Origin: Arctopsyche grandis
Lineage: Eukaryota; Arthropoda; Insecta; Trichoptera; Hydropsychidae
NCBI RefSeq assembly: GCF_051622035.1
Contig: NC_135361.1
Span: 26,343,205 to 26,407,204 of the forward strand
Direction: 5' to 3'
Length of the DNA stretch: 64,000 bases
The stretch's first letter is position 1; each line of letters starts with the position of its first letter. The notes beneath the pieces are model-generated. The model searched no databases. It saw only the letters and a list, made by a program, of their open reading frames with translations, and was not told the origin of the DNA. Both the position numbers and the translations under genes were made by a program. Positions 54,622-64,000 of the stretch are shown one piece after another.

Positions 54622-54790
54622 TGACTACATCCACAACGTGAATCGCTACCAGGATAACCCAGCGGTGGTTTATCATACGTTGAAAATAAGCGCGCGCCTG
54701 GGGCCTCGAAATGGGCCTTCGCTAGCAAAATTTACGTCTTACAAATTATTATCATCGTCAAAGAATTTGACCCTTAAAGCCCTCAACATG
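54622..54790. repeat. Repeat ends shared with 56414-56673 and 41555-41665
   Basis: ACTACATCCACAACGTGAAT then CGCTACCAGGATAACC matches the inverted end of the MITE at 56414-56673. The following TTTATCATACGTTGAAAATA and AGCGCGCGCCTGGGG match the inverse of 41555-41665. Two repeats abut here. Confidence 0.6.
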
Positions 54791-55033
54791 AGGCCACCAG
54801 CCCCTCCAACGAATACAGTCTAAGAGACCCAATCGTCGGAGAACGAGATAGTTGTTTATGAATATCGCACAAGAACGACCGCATATTACTAGTCTAATAA
54901 AAAAAACCGCACTGTACATAACCAAATACAAAATAAACAACAACGCATGAACACATACATGTGTTAGGAATTAATACCTGAAATGTGCCGTGCGAATGCA
55001 CGCACACCTCAAGTAAACATACATGTATTATAT

Positions 55034-56106
55034 TATGGAGGATGAACGAATGAGACGACTGGCATGTTAATGCACGTGTTTATTATATGACAGCTGAAGA
55101 CAGAGTGAGTAGCGGCTCTCCGAACCCAGCCGAGTTGGTCCCCACTCGCAGGAAGGCAACCAAACTCGACCATGTCGTATAAGCGAGCCGCCACTTCACT
55201 CCCCCCCCAGCATCAGCGATACCAAAATTACAAAGAAACAAATTTACAATAGAAAAAAAATTATTGTTACACAAAGAGAAAAAATTATTACGTGGGGAGA
55301 AAAAAAATTGTTGACGTGGGTCATCCGCTGTGTACATAGGTGTACCGCCCTGAATGGTCGGTAGATTCGAGGGCGGTGACGTCGCGAGCAGGACGGTGGG
55401 TGGTCCGATGGTCGCGCCGATGCGATGCTGCGGCGGCGCCGCTCTTCCGAGGCTGATGTCGGTTGGTGGGGCGGCGGGGGTGGCAGGGGCATCGATGTGG
55501 TTGATGATACTCCGAGCTGGACTGTGAGTCGTTGTGGCTCGTGGAGGTGTTGTAGCGCTACCGCCCGTCTCGGCGTGACGACCCTCGTGGGGACGGACGG
55601 GGCCTTGATGATGATGATGGTGCTGAGGTGGTGTGTGATGAATCTTGTGGTGCTGGATGACCGTTCTATGTGTAGTGGACTCCACATCCAGCTGTCAAGA
55701 TCGTCATCTCATTCGCTCCCCCATTTTTTAAGCACCTGTCATCGACGTTGTGGCTGGACTCCAGGTAGGTAGGTAGGTAGGTAGCCGTGTCTGCTCGTTT
55801 ATTGTCACCCGCGGGCCGCGGCGTGCTGTGTTGATGGCGATGGGGGCGCGGCGGGTAGCTTGTCCCGCCTGGCTCGGCGAGGCAGGGATGAGCGGCATGT
55901 TGAAATTGATCGAGGCTGCGTGGCTCGATGTCGGGGGTCACCAGTATGGAGGATGAACGAATGAGACGACTGGCATGTTAATGCACGTGTTTATTATATG
56001 ACAGCTGAAGACAGAGTGAGTAGCGGCTCTCCGAACCCAGCCGTGTTGGTCCCCACCCGCAGGAAGGCAACCAAACTCGACCATGTCGTATAAGCGAGCC
56101 GCCACA
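55034..56106 (-). mobile_element. Short non-autonomous LTR retrotransposon (TRIM-like), 1.07 kb
   Basis: Two 161-bp direct repeats (55034-55194 and 55945-56105) differ at only two positions that I can see. Read on the minus strand, each LTR starts GTGGCGGCTCGC and contains TATAATAAACACG, a poly(A)-signal-like site. Directly after the 5' LTR is CTGGTGACCCCCGAC, a primer-binding-site-like sequence seen in arthropod LTR elements. Just before the 3' LTR is GGGGGGGGAGTGAAG, a polypurine tract. ATAT flanks both outer ends (55030-55033, 56107-56110). The 750-bp interior is GC-rich, with unrelated open frames and no gag or pol domain. A solo LTR is at 27951. Confidence 0.85.
55766..55785. repeat. (AGGT)n microsatellite inside the LTR element
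   Basis: Five tandem AGGT units in the interior of the LTR element, useful as a marker of this copy. Confidence 0.85.
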
Positions 56107-56129
56107 ATATGTATGCATATGCAAACATA

Positions 56130-56196
<67 letters not shown>

Positions 56197-56215
56197 CACA
56201 AATACATACACACAC
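56130..56215. repeat. (CA)n microsatellite
   Basis: About 60 bases of nearly pure CA, then CACAAA/CATACA variants, immediately after the LTR element. Confidence 0.95.
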
Positions 56216-56413
56216 CTAAACAGCAAACGCACACTCACACACACATTCACAGATTATAAAAAAAGAAAAATAAACTCTTGCTTTTGCTTTTGCAATTAAG
56301 TGGAGTAGTAGCATCCAGGGGAACACAGCTTCCTAAAGCATTTCGCGAACTTTTCGAAAGCTCTAAACGATGCTTTATTAATTATTAGATCCCCATGATT
56401 CATTGTCCACAAT

Positions 56414-56673
56414 GGTAAACGGATTACATACCAAATAATAATCACTAACAGGATAACCGCCGCTACGAAAATCGCTCGCGCGGGTCTCTTGTCGCACAGA
56501 AAACTGCCCAAATCTCGTACAAAAAAGCATTTGCTGAGCAATATTTGGGCAGTTTTCTGTTCTGAAATTTTCCAATGTGACGAATTTTCTTGCGACTTGA
56601 GATTCGTGCGAGTGATTTTCATAGCGGCGGTTATCCTGGTAGCGATTCACATTTGGGATGTAACCCGTTTACC
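56414..56673. mobile_element. MITE with about 100-bp imperfect inverted arms
   Basis: GGTAAACGGATTACATACCA on the left and the inverse GGTAAACGGGTTACATCCCA on the right. GGATAACCGCCGCTA and AGAAAACTGCCCAAAT pair farther in. The two arms fold onto each other almost completely. No transposase. An end of the same family is at 54622. Confidence 0.85.
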
Positions 56674-57182
56674 CAAGAAAACATCGAAATAGTTAAACTA
56701 TTCTTTACTTTTCAATCGATTTGATTTTAAATTTAAAACTATTAATAAATATGTATCAATCAATAAATGTGAGTATATCACTTTTTTATTTGAAATACTT
56801 ACTTCACCGCACGGTTTTCAAAATTTAACCATTATTTACTGGAGATATCGGTGCACACTTTATCTGTTAGTGTTGTTCATGCCTTTTGCACAGATTTCTT
56901 AAAACTTCAACCAATCATTTTTATTTATCAAAAATTTACAGTGTTTAAATTAATAATAATGATAATCGAACAAATGACGTCCTGACTGGGATAACTTTTT
57001 TATTTTTATTTATTTTATTTAAATAAAAACAGTCACACACAATTATTTAATAAACACATATAAACAAACAGACCTAAATTACCATAAATTTTAACAATCT
57101 TATAAATATAGTCGCAAAAAAAATAAATGCCAGTATATGTACATATATAGTATATAAACTATGAAACTAATGCAACAACAAA

Positions 57183-57850
57183 TCACCTAATCTTGTCCTG
57201 AAAAAAAACAAATATATAGGAAAATATTTCAAGGTCATTCAAAATTTTATTATAATGTAAACATAGCCGTCTGAAAAAGGTATTTTTCGCGTAGTTTGTA
57301 TGAAAAGAGGGGATATAGAATGTACTTTTTGAACGTGAGGAGGAAAACCGAGGAATTTTAAAAATATTTTTGCCCAAAACGGATGCAGAGTTGATATGGT
57401 TATTTAGAATTTTGTAAAGGAAGATGCTGTCTAAAAATTTACGTCTTGCATACAAAAAATGTAGTTTGTGTCTTGTCGTTCTCTTTGCCTGTCTGAAAGT
57501 CCATTGAATTAAGGAATACTATCTATAATATATGAACAGCATACTGGGAACTTCAAACTACACTTCCGAATTCTAGAACGCTACGAACGTATGCATTGTA
57601 GAGAACTTTAAAGGTTTTGCCTCTGGCAAAAGGCTTACTTATCCGCAGAATCAATCCAAGTTGTTTAAAAGCCTTAGCTACGACCTTATCAATATGAAGG
57701 TTAAAGTACAGCTTGGAATCTAAAGTATGTAATGCCCAGATCACGAATATTGGTTACTCGAGTCAAGTTTTTACCGGCAATATTGTAATTATAAATGATT
57801 GGATGATGTTTTCTGGTGAATGTTATAACATTGCATTTATAACTTTTATA
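57183..57850 (-). pseudogene. LINE reverse transcriptase C-terminal relic
   Basis: Minus-strand pieces in shifting frames: CNVITFTRKHHPIIYNYNIA then LTRVTNIRDLGITYF, FNLHIDKVVAKAFKQLGLIL, KVLYNAYVRSVLEFGSVV and FLDSIFLYKILNNHINSASV. This is the order expected for the end of a Jockey/CR1-like ORF2. It is broken by frameshifts and interrupted on its 5' side by the MITE at 57875. Confidence 0.85.
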
Positions 57851-57874
57851 AAACTGATAAATATACTTAATACA

Positions 57875-58268
57875 CCGGTCTCCCTTACGGGACCGAAAGT
57901 GAAACTCCCGAAAACGCAAATATCGGAAGGCAAAGATCGAAAGTCGTAAGACCTTAAGTCGAAAGATCAAAAAAAAGGGTTCATGGTAAACGGTACTATG
58001 TATATATAATATATATGAGTGGCAGGCGGTGAAATTATCTCTTTTTTTGTCATACAGCCTTGTTTAATGTGCGCCCGCAGAATACGGGAGGAAAAGCCTG
58101 TTCCTCTTGTTCCTGTTGTATCCTGCTCGCGAAAGTTAAGTGAGTATGTACGACGGGGGGAGAGACCCTTATTTTTATCTTTCGACTTAAGATCTTTCGA
58201 TTTTCGATCTTTGCCTCCCGATATTTGCGTTTTCGGGCGTTTCACTTTCGGTCCCGTGAGGTAGACCC
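57875..58268. mobile_element. Foldback MITE (family E) inserted in the LINE relic
   Basis: CCGGTCTCCCTTACGGGACC on the left and the inverse TGGGTCTACCTCACGGGACC on the right. The arms continue with AACGCAAATATCGGAAGGCA and AAGATCGAAAGTCG. The middle has GGAGGAAAAGCCTGTTCCTC. It is the same family as 51760 and 63387. Confidence 0.88.
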
Positions 58269-58269
58269 A

Positions 58270-59375
58270 TAATTCAAAACTTTTCATTATTGACAGTCAA
58301 AATTGCTATTTCGAGAGACATTCACATAGATTATTTGAATTGTGATTTAAGCTTAGATTGGTAAATTTCAAAAATTAAGACTGTAATTATGCCTGGTTAT
58401 AATTAAACCGTTAATTTTAAATATATTATATAATGAACATACCTAATACCGAGTAATTCATCAAATTATATAAGTAATGAAAAGTTACAAGTCGTTCGCC
58501 TTTACACCTATGCAGACAAATCAAATTGATTTTGACGCATTCAATAATTCAACTAAAGTGCATCCTTACGTAATCTTCTTTCCGCCACAGTTATGAATCT
58601 TGTAAGTACATATGTGTTTTTACTTCGCAACGTTGTTTTCTCCGGTGCAACCGGTATATGCATGCAATTTCACTTTTACTTTCAGTCAACATCAACAATG
58701 CACTTTCTTACATGTTCACGTCTCAAAACCAAGAAAATGATCCACTGCTGTAACCCATCCAAGATTTATTCGGGTTGAAAGGATAAAAAATATTTTTATA
58801 GCAAATTCAATGAAATTTATTAAATGTTAATGAAAATTATAAATTACAAATAAACCAAAAATAGAAAACCAACATTTTGTTATTGTTTTTGTTTATTAAT
58901 TAAATATTTGAAATAATTAAGTACAGCTTTCTTTTTTTATTACAATGCTTTTAAATTTATGATCATCGTTTTTGGAACAGTTTCTAATGGTTTTTTTTAT
59001 TATTATTTATTTTTATACTTTGAAGTGGAGTCAAGACACCCCTCCCCTCCCCCCTCATCCCCAGAGGCACTACGTATTAAAACTGTAGGTAGTCTTACAA
59101 TTTAAATTTCAAATAGTTAAAAGTTTATACTTTTTTATCGCAATTTTAGTTCATTAACACTAATATTTATATAACTTACACTTAATTAAAAGAATCACTC
59201 CATATTCGTTACTCGATTATCTCTTCCGAATGCACAAATTTGTATCAGAGTAAACCCGCTGCAATCCTTAATATCCATCAGTGGCAAGAGACGAAGCGTC
59301 GAGAGCAGACGTTTGTAAATTCAAACTACTCAGTAGTTATTGTTTATTTTAACTGAAAGTGTGATAGTAAAAAAT
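58270..59375. other. Intergenic DNA before the SLC22 gene
   Basis: AT-rich, with no repeat of clear ends. The promoter and 5' leader of the transporter should lie in the right part. The last 40 bases before the ATG (AAAAAATCAAA context) are A-rich, as is common at insect start codons. Confidence 0.4.
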
Positions 59376-59379
59376 CAAA

Positions 59380-61758
59380 ATGGTCAAAGATATCGAGGAG
59401 AAGGACATTGTGTGTTCGATCATTGGAAATTTCGGGAAATGGCAATTCGGGATAAGTGTAATGATGGCTCTATTGAAATTCTCCCTTGGATGGTTTCAAT
59501 TCAACATCGTGTTTTTGGCACCTCCACAACAATTTTGGTGCAAAAATGACAATTTTACAATAAGTGAACTGAAAAATCAATCTGTAAGTTTCTTATATTT
59601 TGTTTTATATAATATTTTCGTTATTTATCTCATTTCAAAACAATCATGTTTTTTCATCATGATTTTATTACTCCAGACGTGAACTGAATGATGATAAAAA
59701 ATTTAAATTGCAGGATTAAGATATGAATTACAACCTTGGTCATATCTATGTATGAACAGCATCATTTATGAAATTTTAAATGCTGAATTTTATATTTATT
59801 ATTTTTCTATAAAAAATTTCAGAATCGATGTTTTGATCCGTATGATGCGGACCAAAAAATACCGTGTGCAGAATTTGAATTCGACAGAAGTGTGTTTACT
59901 TCTACGATCGTTTCAGAATGGAATCTCGTTTGCACGAAGCAATACTTCGTGGAGGTAAATTTACCATTTACATCTTCCAGTAATTCGTTATGATTTATAC
60001 GACTTTATTAAATTCGGGCTTTTAATTTCAGCTTACCCAAATGTCGTTTATGGCTGGTATGCTTTTTGGTTATATACTTTTCGGAATTCTGGCTGATAAA
60101 TATGGTAGAAGAAAACCCTTGATTATTGCCATTGTGATACAAGCGATAGCGTGTTTCTTGTCTACGTTTTCTCCTTGGTTTTCGGTTTTCATTTTAGCCA
60201 GGTTTGTCGTAGCAATAGCTTCAGGAGGAATTGCTATAATATCATTCGTTCTTTGTATGGAGGTAAGCTTTCAAAAAAATTAAAGCACTATTTAAATTTA
60301 TCTACGTTTAATTTTCCTGAATTGAAATTTTAGATAGTCGGAGGTAAATGGCGCACAATCATTCCAATTCTGTATCAAATACCATTCGGCCTTGCAAATT
60401 CGGTGCTGTCCGGTCTTGCATTTTTCATCAGAGATTGGAGACAACTGCAATTAGCCCTATCAATACTGTCTGCGTTGTATATTTTTTTCGCATTCTTTAT
60501 ACCAGAATCTCCGAGATGGTTGTTGGTCACCGATCAAAGAGAAAAAGCCATGGGTAAACTACCAATCATTATATTGAGATATATTATATCGCCCGATAAG
60601 CTGTTTTGAAAATAAACATTCTACTGTTTCAGTTTTACTCAGACGAGTAGCAAAGTTCAACAATAGGCAGTCATCACCTGATGAATTACTTCAAAATGAA
60701 TCAACCTATCTCGACAGATCAGATCCTGAAGATAAAAAAGACGAATCTATTCAAATTTTATTCAAAAATAAGAATCTCAGATTTAAAACGATTATACTTA
60801 GCATAGAATGGTAATTTAATTTTAGTCGTTAAGTACATACATATTCAATTATATTATTAAATCAATAATCAATTTTGCTATATTATGTCATTTTAAATTA
60901 GGTTTGTTGCTGGCATGAGCTTTTTTGCATTCACTCAATACATGGGGTCTTTGAGTGATAATATTTTCTTTACATTTGCCATGGGAGGAATCGTCGTAAT
61001 ACCTGGTGTTTTCGTTAGTCTTCTCATGTCATATTACTTTGGAAGAAAAACATCGATAGTTGTGTTTGAAGTTATCACAGCTATCTGTTTCTGGTTAATT
61101 CTCGCAGTGCCCAAAGGAGCTTATGTGCACGATTGGCCTCGAGTTTTATTAGCAAGCATGGGAATCATTGGAATGTCGGTGAGTTGACTACTTTTATTAT
61201 AAAATTGGTTGTTATGATCAGACTTCGACAGCCAGGATGCCTTTACCCACAAAAAATGGTTCACTATAGTCAACCTTTTTTTTGCTTTCTTGATTTGTAA
61301 ACCAATAGTGATTGAAGTCTGGTTATGATGACGTGAAATAAAAATTACATTTTTTTCAGGTGTTCCTACCCATGCTGTATTTATACACTGGAGAACTGTT
61401 TCCAACTGTGGTGCGCAATGTCGGGGTTGGAGTAGTATCCATGGTGTCTAAAATTGGTTCAATGTTGGCGCCACTTATTTTGTCATTAGAAAGAGTTTCA
61501 ACAGTGTTGCCATTAGCAATTTTAGGAATTTTAACAATGAGTCTACCGGTGATGTTGATTCCTCTGCCTGAAACGAAGGGGCATGTACTATTAGATACAG
61601 TAGAATCAGATGAAAACTCAAACAAGTACGCATCAAATCGCAATTTTTATGAATATAAAATTAATAAAAAATCATATTTAAAAATAATATTGTAATTTTT
61701 CAGGGAGACAAAAGATTTTAATACAAAATATAAAAAAGTTCCAACATCTACGGGTTGA
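59380..61758 (+). CDS. SLC22-type organic ion transporter (MFS), complete, 520 aa
   Basis: A plasma-membrane major-facilitator transporter for organic cations, carnitine-like compounds or anions; the substrate cannot be read from sequence. Exons: 59380-59583, 59823-59954, 60032-60262, 60334-60553, 60633-60810, 60902-61178, 61360-61625, 61704-61758; 1,563 nt with matching phases. The first helix (GKWQFGISVMMALLKFSLGW) is followed by the Cys-containing extracellular loop typical of SLC22 (FWCKN to PYDADQKIPC). The MFS signature GILADKYGRRKP follows helix 2. PESPRWLL ends helix 6, FGRKTS lies between helices 8 and 9, and PETKG follows helix 12. Length is normal for SLC22. A poly(A) signal is at 61823. 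Intron 6 contains a 103-bp hAT MITE. Closest insect relatives are expected to be Orct-like proteins, but one-to-one orthology is not settled. Confidence 0.93.
61219..61321. mobile_element. hAT-type MITE (family C), perfect 8-bp target duplication
   Basis: Ends CAGACTTC and GAAGTCTG. GTTATGAT occurs exactly on both sides (61211-61218, 61322-61329). The interior AAAAAATGGTTCACTATAGT is the family core. It lies in intron 6 of the transporter, 40 bp after the donor and 38 bp before the acceptor, without disturbing either. Confidence 0.92.
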
Positions 61759-61829
61759 ATATTCGATGAATATTTTTAAGTGATTGACTGTAAATTGTAT
61801 AAGTACTCCTTGTTTTATTTGTAATAAAG

Positions 61830-62855
61830 TATTTATAAATATTGTAAACTTATTATTTTTAAGTTTAATACGAAAAATTCATCTTATTTCGAGAAGAAGC
61901 TATGCATTTGTTTTACGAAACCTGGCAAATCAAAGGTTGCTTATCATGCAATGACCGAGAAAGATACTATTTCCAAACAATAATTTTATTTTTTCAGTGC
62001 CATATTATAATGAATGAAAAAAAAAGATAAAACAGATTATAATCAAGACCAGAATTCATTGGAAAACTAAATTTTTGTTGTTTCAAATTATCAATATTAT
62101 AGCTGATAAAGGTAAAATTGAAGCTTTTAAAAAAATAGTTATGTATATACCCAAAATATTTGAGCAAAAAATTTTGAATGAAGTTTAGAGAATCCTTTGA
62201 GTGAATGATAGTTGTAATGATAATAGCTTAATAAGACTTTCATTCCAATAAACATATAATATTAATTAAAGAAAAAAAACAACTAGTAAAAAATATGAAA
62301 ATTCTTTAAAATATAGTACATATGTACATGGTTTCTAAAATATTTATTTTATTTTTAGGGATATTTCAACACAATAATAATTTTATTTCAGACAGTAGGA
62401 AGAATAGTGCAATCCGTATCGTTCATATAAACAAATATTACGAAAATTAAATAAATATAATAATACTTATAATAATTTATGGCGGTCGCTGAAGCAGTTT
62501 CATCCGTCGAATATGTATTGATGAACAAAAGTAAGTAGCCGCGGCGGCAAAAAGACAATATTTGACGATAAAGAAACGTAGGGAGGTCACTCTCATCCTG
62601 AGAATGCCTTCAAAGTGCGGCACGTGACCGTTTGTGATGTATTTTTTGCACGTGATTTATTTTTTCCGTCATATCCCGTCTACATCTCAGCCTTTCTTTT
62701 CCGATCACTTTTCTCGTATCTGAAAGTGGTGACTTTCTTGTCTTCTAATTTCCATTATGCGGCTCGTCATTGTTCTCCAGCCCTCTCGACACCCTGCAAC
62801 TCTCAGTGAATGTGATTCGACAATTGTTTTCCCAGTGGGTGTTTTGATCTGTTCA
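61830..62855. other. No gene recognised
   Basis: AT-rich DNA after the transporter. From about 62480 composition becomes more balanced, but the plus-strand frames at 62615-62978 are the reverse of decayed LINE sequence or have no domain. Confidence 0.4.
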
Positions 62856-62856
62856 C

Positions 62857-63360
62857 TCAATCTCGTTGGGGGTCGACCTCTCCCTCTGTTTTCCCAAAGC
62901 TTCCCAGAACGACCAATTTTTCCAGGATATCCTGATCTCGCCTTGCGATGTGTCCAAAGAACTGGAGGATACGCCTAAGGCATATGGAAAATAGCTTATC
63001 ACCAATCCTCAGCTCTTGGAGGATGGATGCATTGATTCTTCTCACTGTCCAGGAGATTCTAAACATGTGTTTCCAACACCACATCTAAGAAGCATCTATT
63101 CTCCGCTTTTCTCGAGCTCGTACCATCCATGTCTTCACTCCATATAGAATTACGAGGAAGACCAAAACCCGGACGCATTTCTGTAGACACGGTGATGCTT
63201 CAATGCTTCCAAATTTTACTCAGTTTCAATATTGAACTTTTTGCCATGCCGATCCACTTTTTAAATAGCGTATACACCCTTTGTTGTTCGATGGCATTGA
63301 CCCGAGATAAATGAACTCTTGCACAAACTCAAGATCAGATAGAGCATCCGTCCTCATGGC
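62857..63360 (-). pseudogene. RTE-type LINE reverse transcriptase C-terminal relic
   Basis: Minus-strand frames read LEFVQEFIYLGSM, MRPGFGLPRNS-like shifted sequence, then MWCWKHMFRISWTVRRINAS and ICLRRILQFFGHIARRDQDI. MWCWRRMLRISWT and FFGHIARRD are signatures of arthropod RTE elements. Frameshifts show it is dead. Confidence 0.85.
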
Positions 63361-63386
63361 TGACCATGTCGATCCACTGTCATAAT

Positions 63387-63617
63387 CCGGTCTCCGTGAC
63401 GGGCCGGAATATTAATGTGCGCGTGCAGAATACGGGAGGAAAAGCCTGTTCCTCTTGTTTCTGTTGCATCCTGCTCGCGCATATTAAGTGAGTATGTATC
63501 GTTTACCATGCACCCTTTTTTTTCGATCTTTCGACTTAAGATCTTTCGATTTTCGATCTTTGCCTTCCGATATTTGCGTTTTTGGTAATTTCACATTCCA
63601 GCCCGTGAGTTAGACCC
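63387..63617. mobile_element. Foldback MITE (family E), left arm deleted
   Basis: CCGGTCTCCGTGACGGGCCG opens the element, but the left arm then jumps to the middle (GAATACGGGAGGAAAAGCC). The right arm (TCTTTCGACTTAAGATCTTT to TTAGACCC) is complete. This gives the family boundaries an independent check. Confidence 0.8.
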
Positions 63618-64000
63618 GTCATAAACATATCTCAGAGTTGTGCAAGAATGTATAACAGAATGTTGTTAATCGATTGAATATTTGAATTGTATGATATATT
63701 TTTTAATTATTTTAATAACTGTAATGTGTTTTGTTTTATTGTTTTAAATTATTTTGCTGAAATATGGAATTATAATAATGGACTACTTCATTATTAAATT
63801 CTTTGATTTTTTTTCGATCTTAGTGCGTATCTTCGTAAGTCAAAACATCTTCGACAAACAAAAGTCGAGGATTACCTGTATGTAATTGTTGATGATCTAA
63901 TTTTAGGTCAATCTCGAAAATTTATTTAAATTGTGCATGTTCTGTTTTAACTTTCAATATTTAATTTTAATTTAAATATAATGATTATAATTTTATTTTG
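63618..64000. other. No gene recognised
   Basis: AT-rich DNA to the window edge with no recognisable feature. Confidence 0.5.

Noticed and set aside
55938..56250. Frames with long Val-Cys runs
   Set aside because: They are the (CA)n microsatellite read on the minus strand together with LTR sequence.

Overview
This 64 kb window is AT-rich animal nuclear DNA, almost certainly from an insect. It carries four spliced protein genes with GT-AG introns, embedded in many transposable elements. The gene models are insect-like (an Scm with FCS fingers, two MBT repeats and a SAM domain; one RSK; one SLC22-type transporter). The order cannot be fixed from the sequence alone. Dispersed TACATATGTA palindromes, RTE-type and Jockey/CR1-type LINE pieces, a tRNA-derived SINE, and hAT and piggyBac MITEs make up much of the rest.

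Layout. 1-22.7 kb: no host gene recognised. It holds LINE fragments (1.07-1.32, 2.69-3.08 kb), a LINE with an intact 965-aa ORF2 and a 5'-truncated ORF1 (3.08-8.2 kb, minus), SINE copies, a large foldback element (11.7-12.3 kb), a piggyBac-type MITE and several hAT-type MITEs. 22.8-27.2 kb (minus): ten exons of the histone demethylase LSD1, ending after the Tower domain. The C-terminal catalytic part was not found further left. 32.0-37.2 kb (plus): complete six-exon Scm (665 aa), starting in a CpG island. 38.7 kb (minus): a small Cys-rich candidate terminal exon. 43.97-53.2 kb (minus): RSK (S6kII), eleven exons plus a candidate first coding exon in a second CpG island 5.2 kb upstream. 53.4-58.3 kb: a dense transposon block including a short non-autonomous LTR element. 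59.4-61.8 kb (plus): complete eight-exon SLC22/MFS organic-ion transporter (520 aa). 62.8-63.6 kb: an RTE-type LINE fragment and a MITE.

LSD1 and Scm are both chromatin repressors and lie head to head, but about 4.9 kb of repeats separate them, so a shared promoter is unlikely. Scm and RSK converge. The genes do not form a pathway. The most notable points are the missing 3' half of LSD1, two unusual long ORFs between ORF1 and ORF2 of the LINE, a three-layer nested transposon stack in RSK intron 1, MITE families with perfect 8-bp target duplications, the TRIM-like LTR element, and the unassigned Cys-rich exon at 38.7 kb. Exon boundaries were read by eye from splice signals, reading phase and family knowledge. 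No database search was possible.
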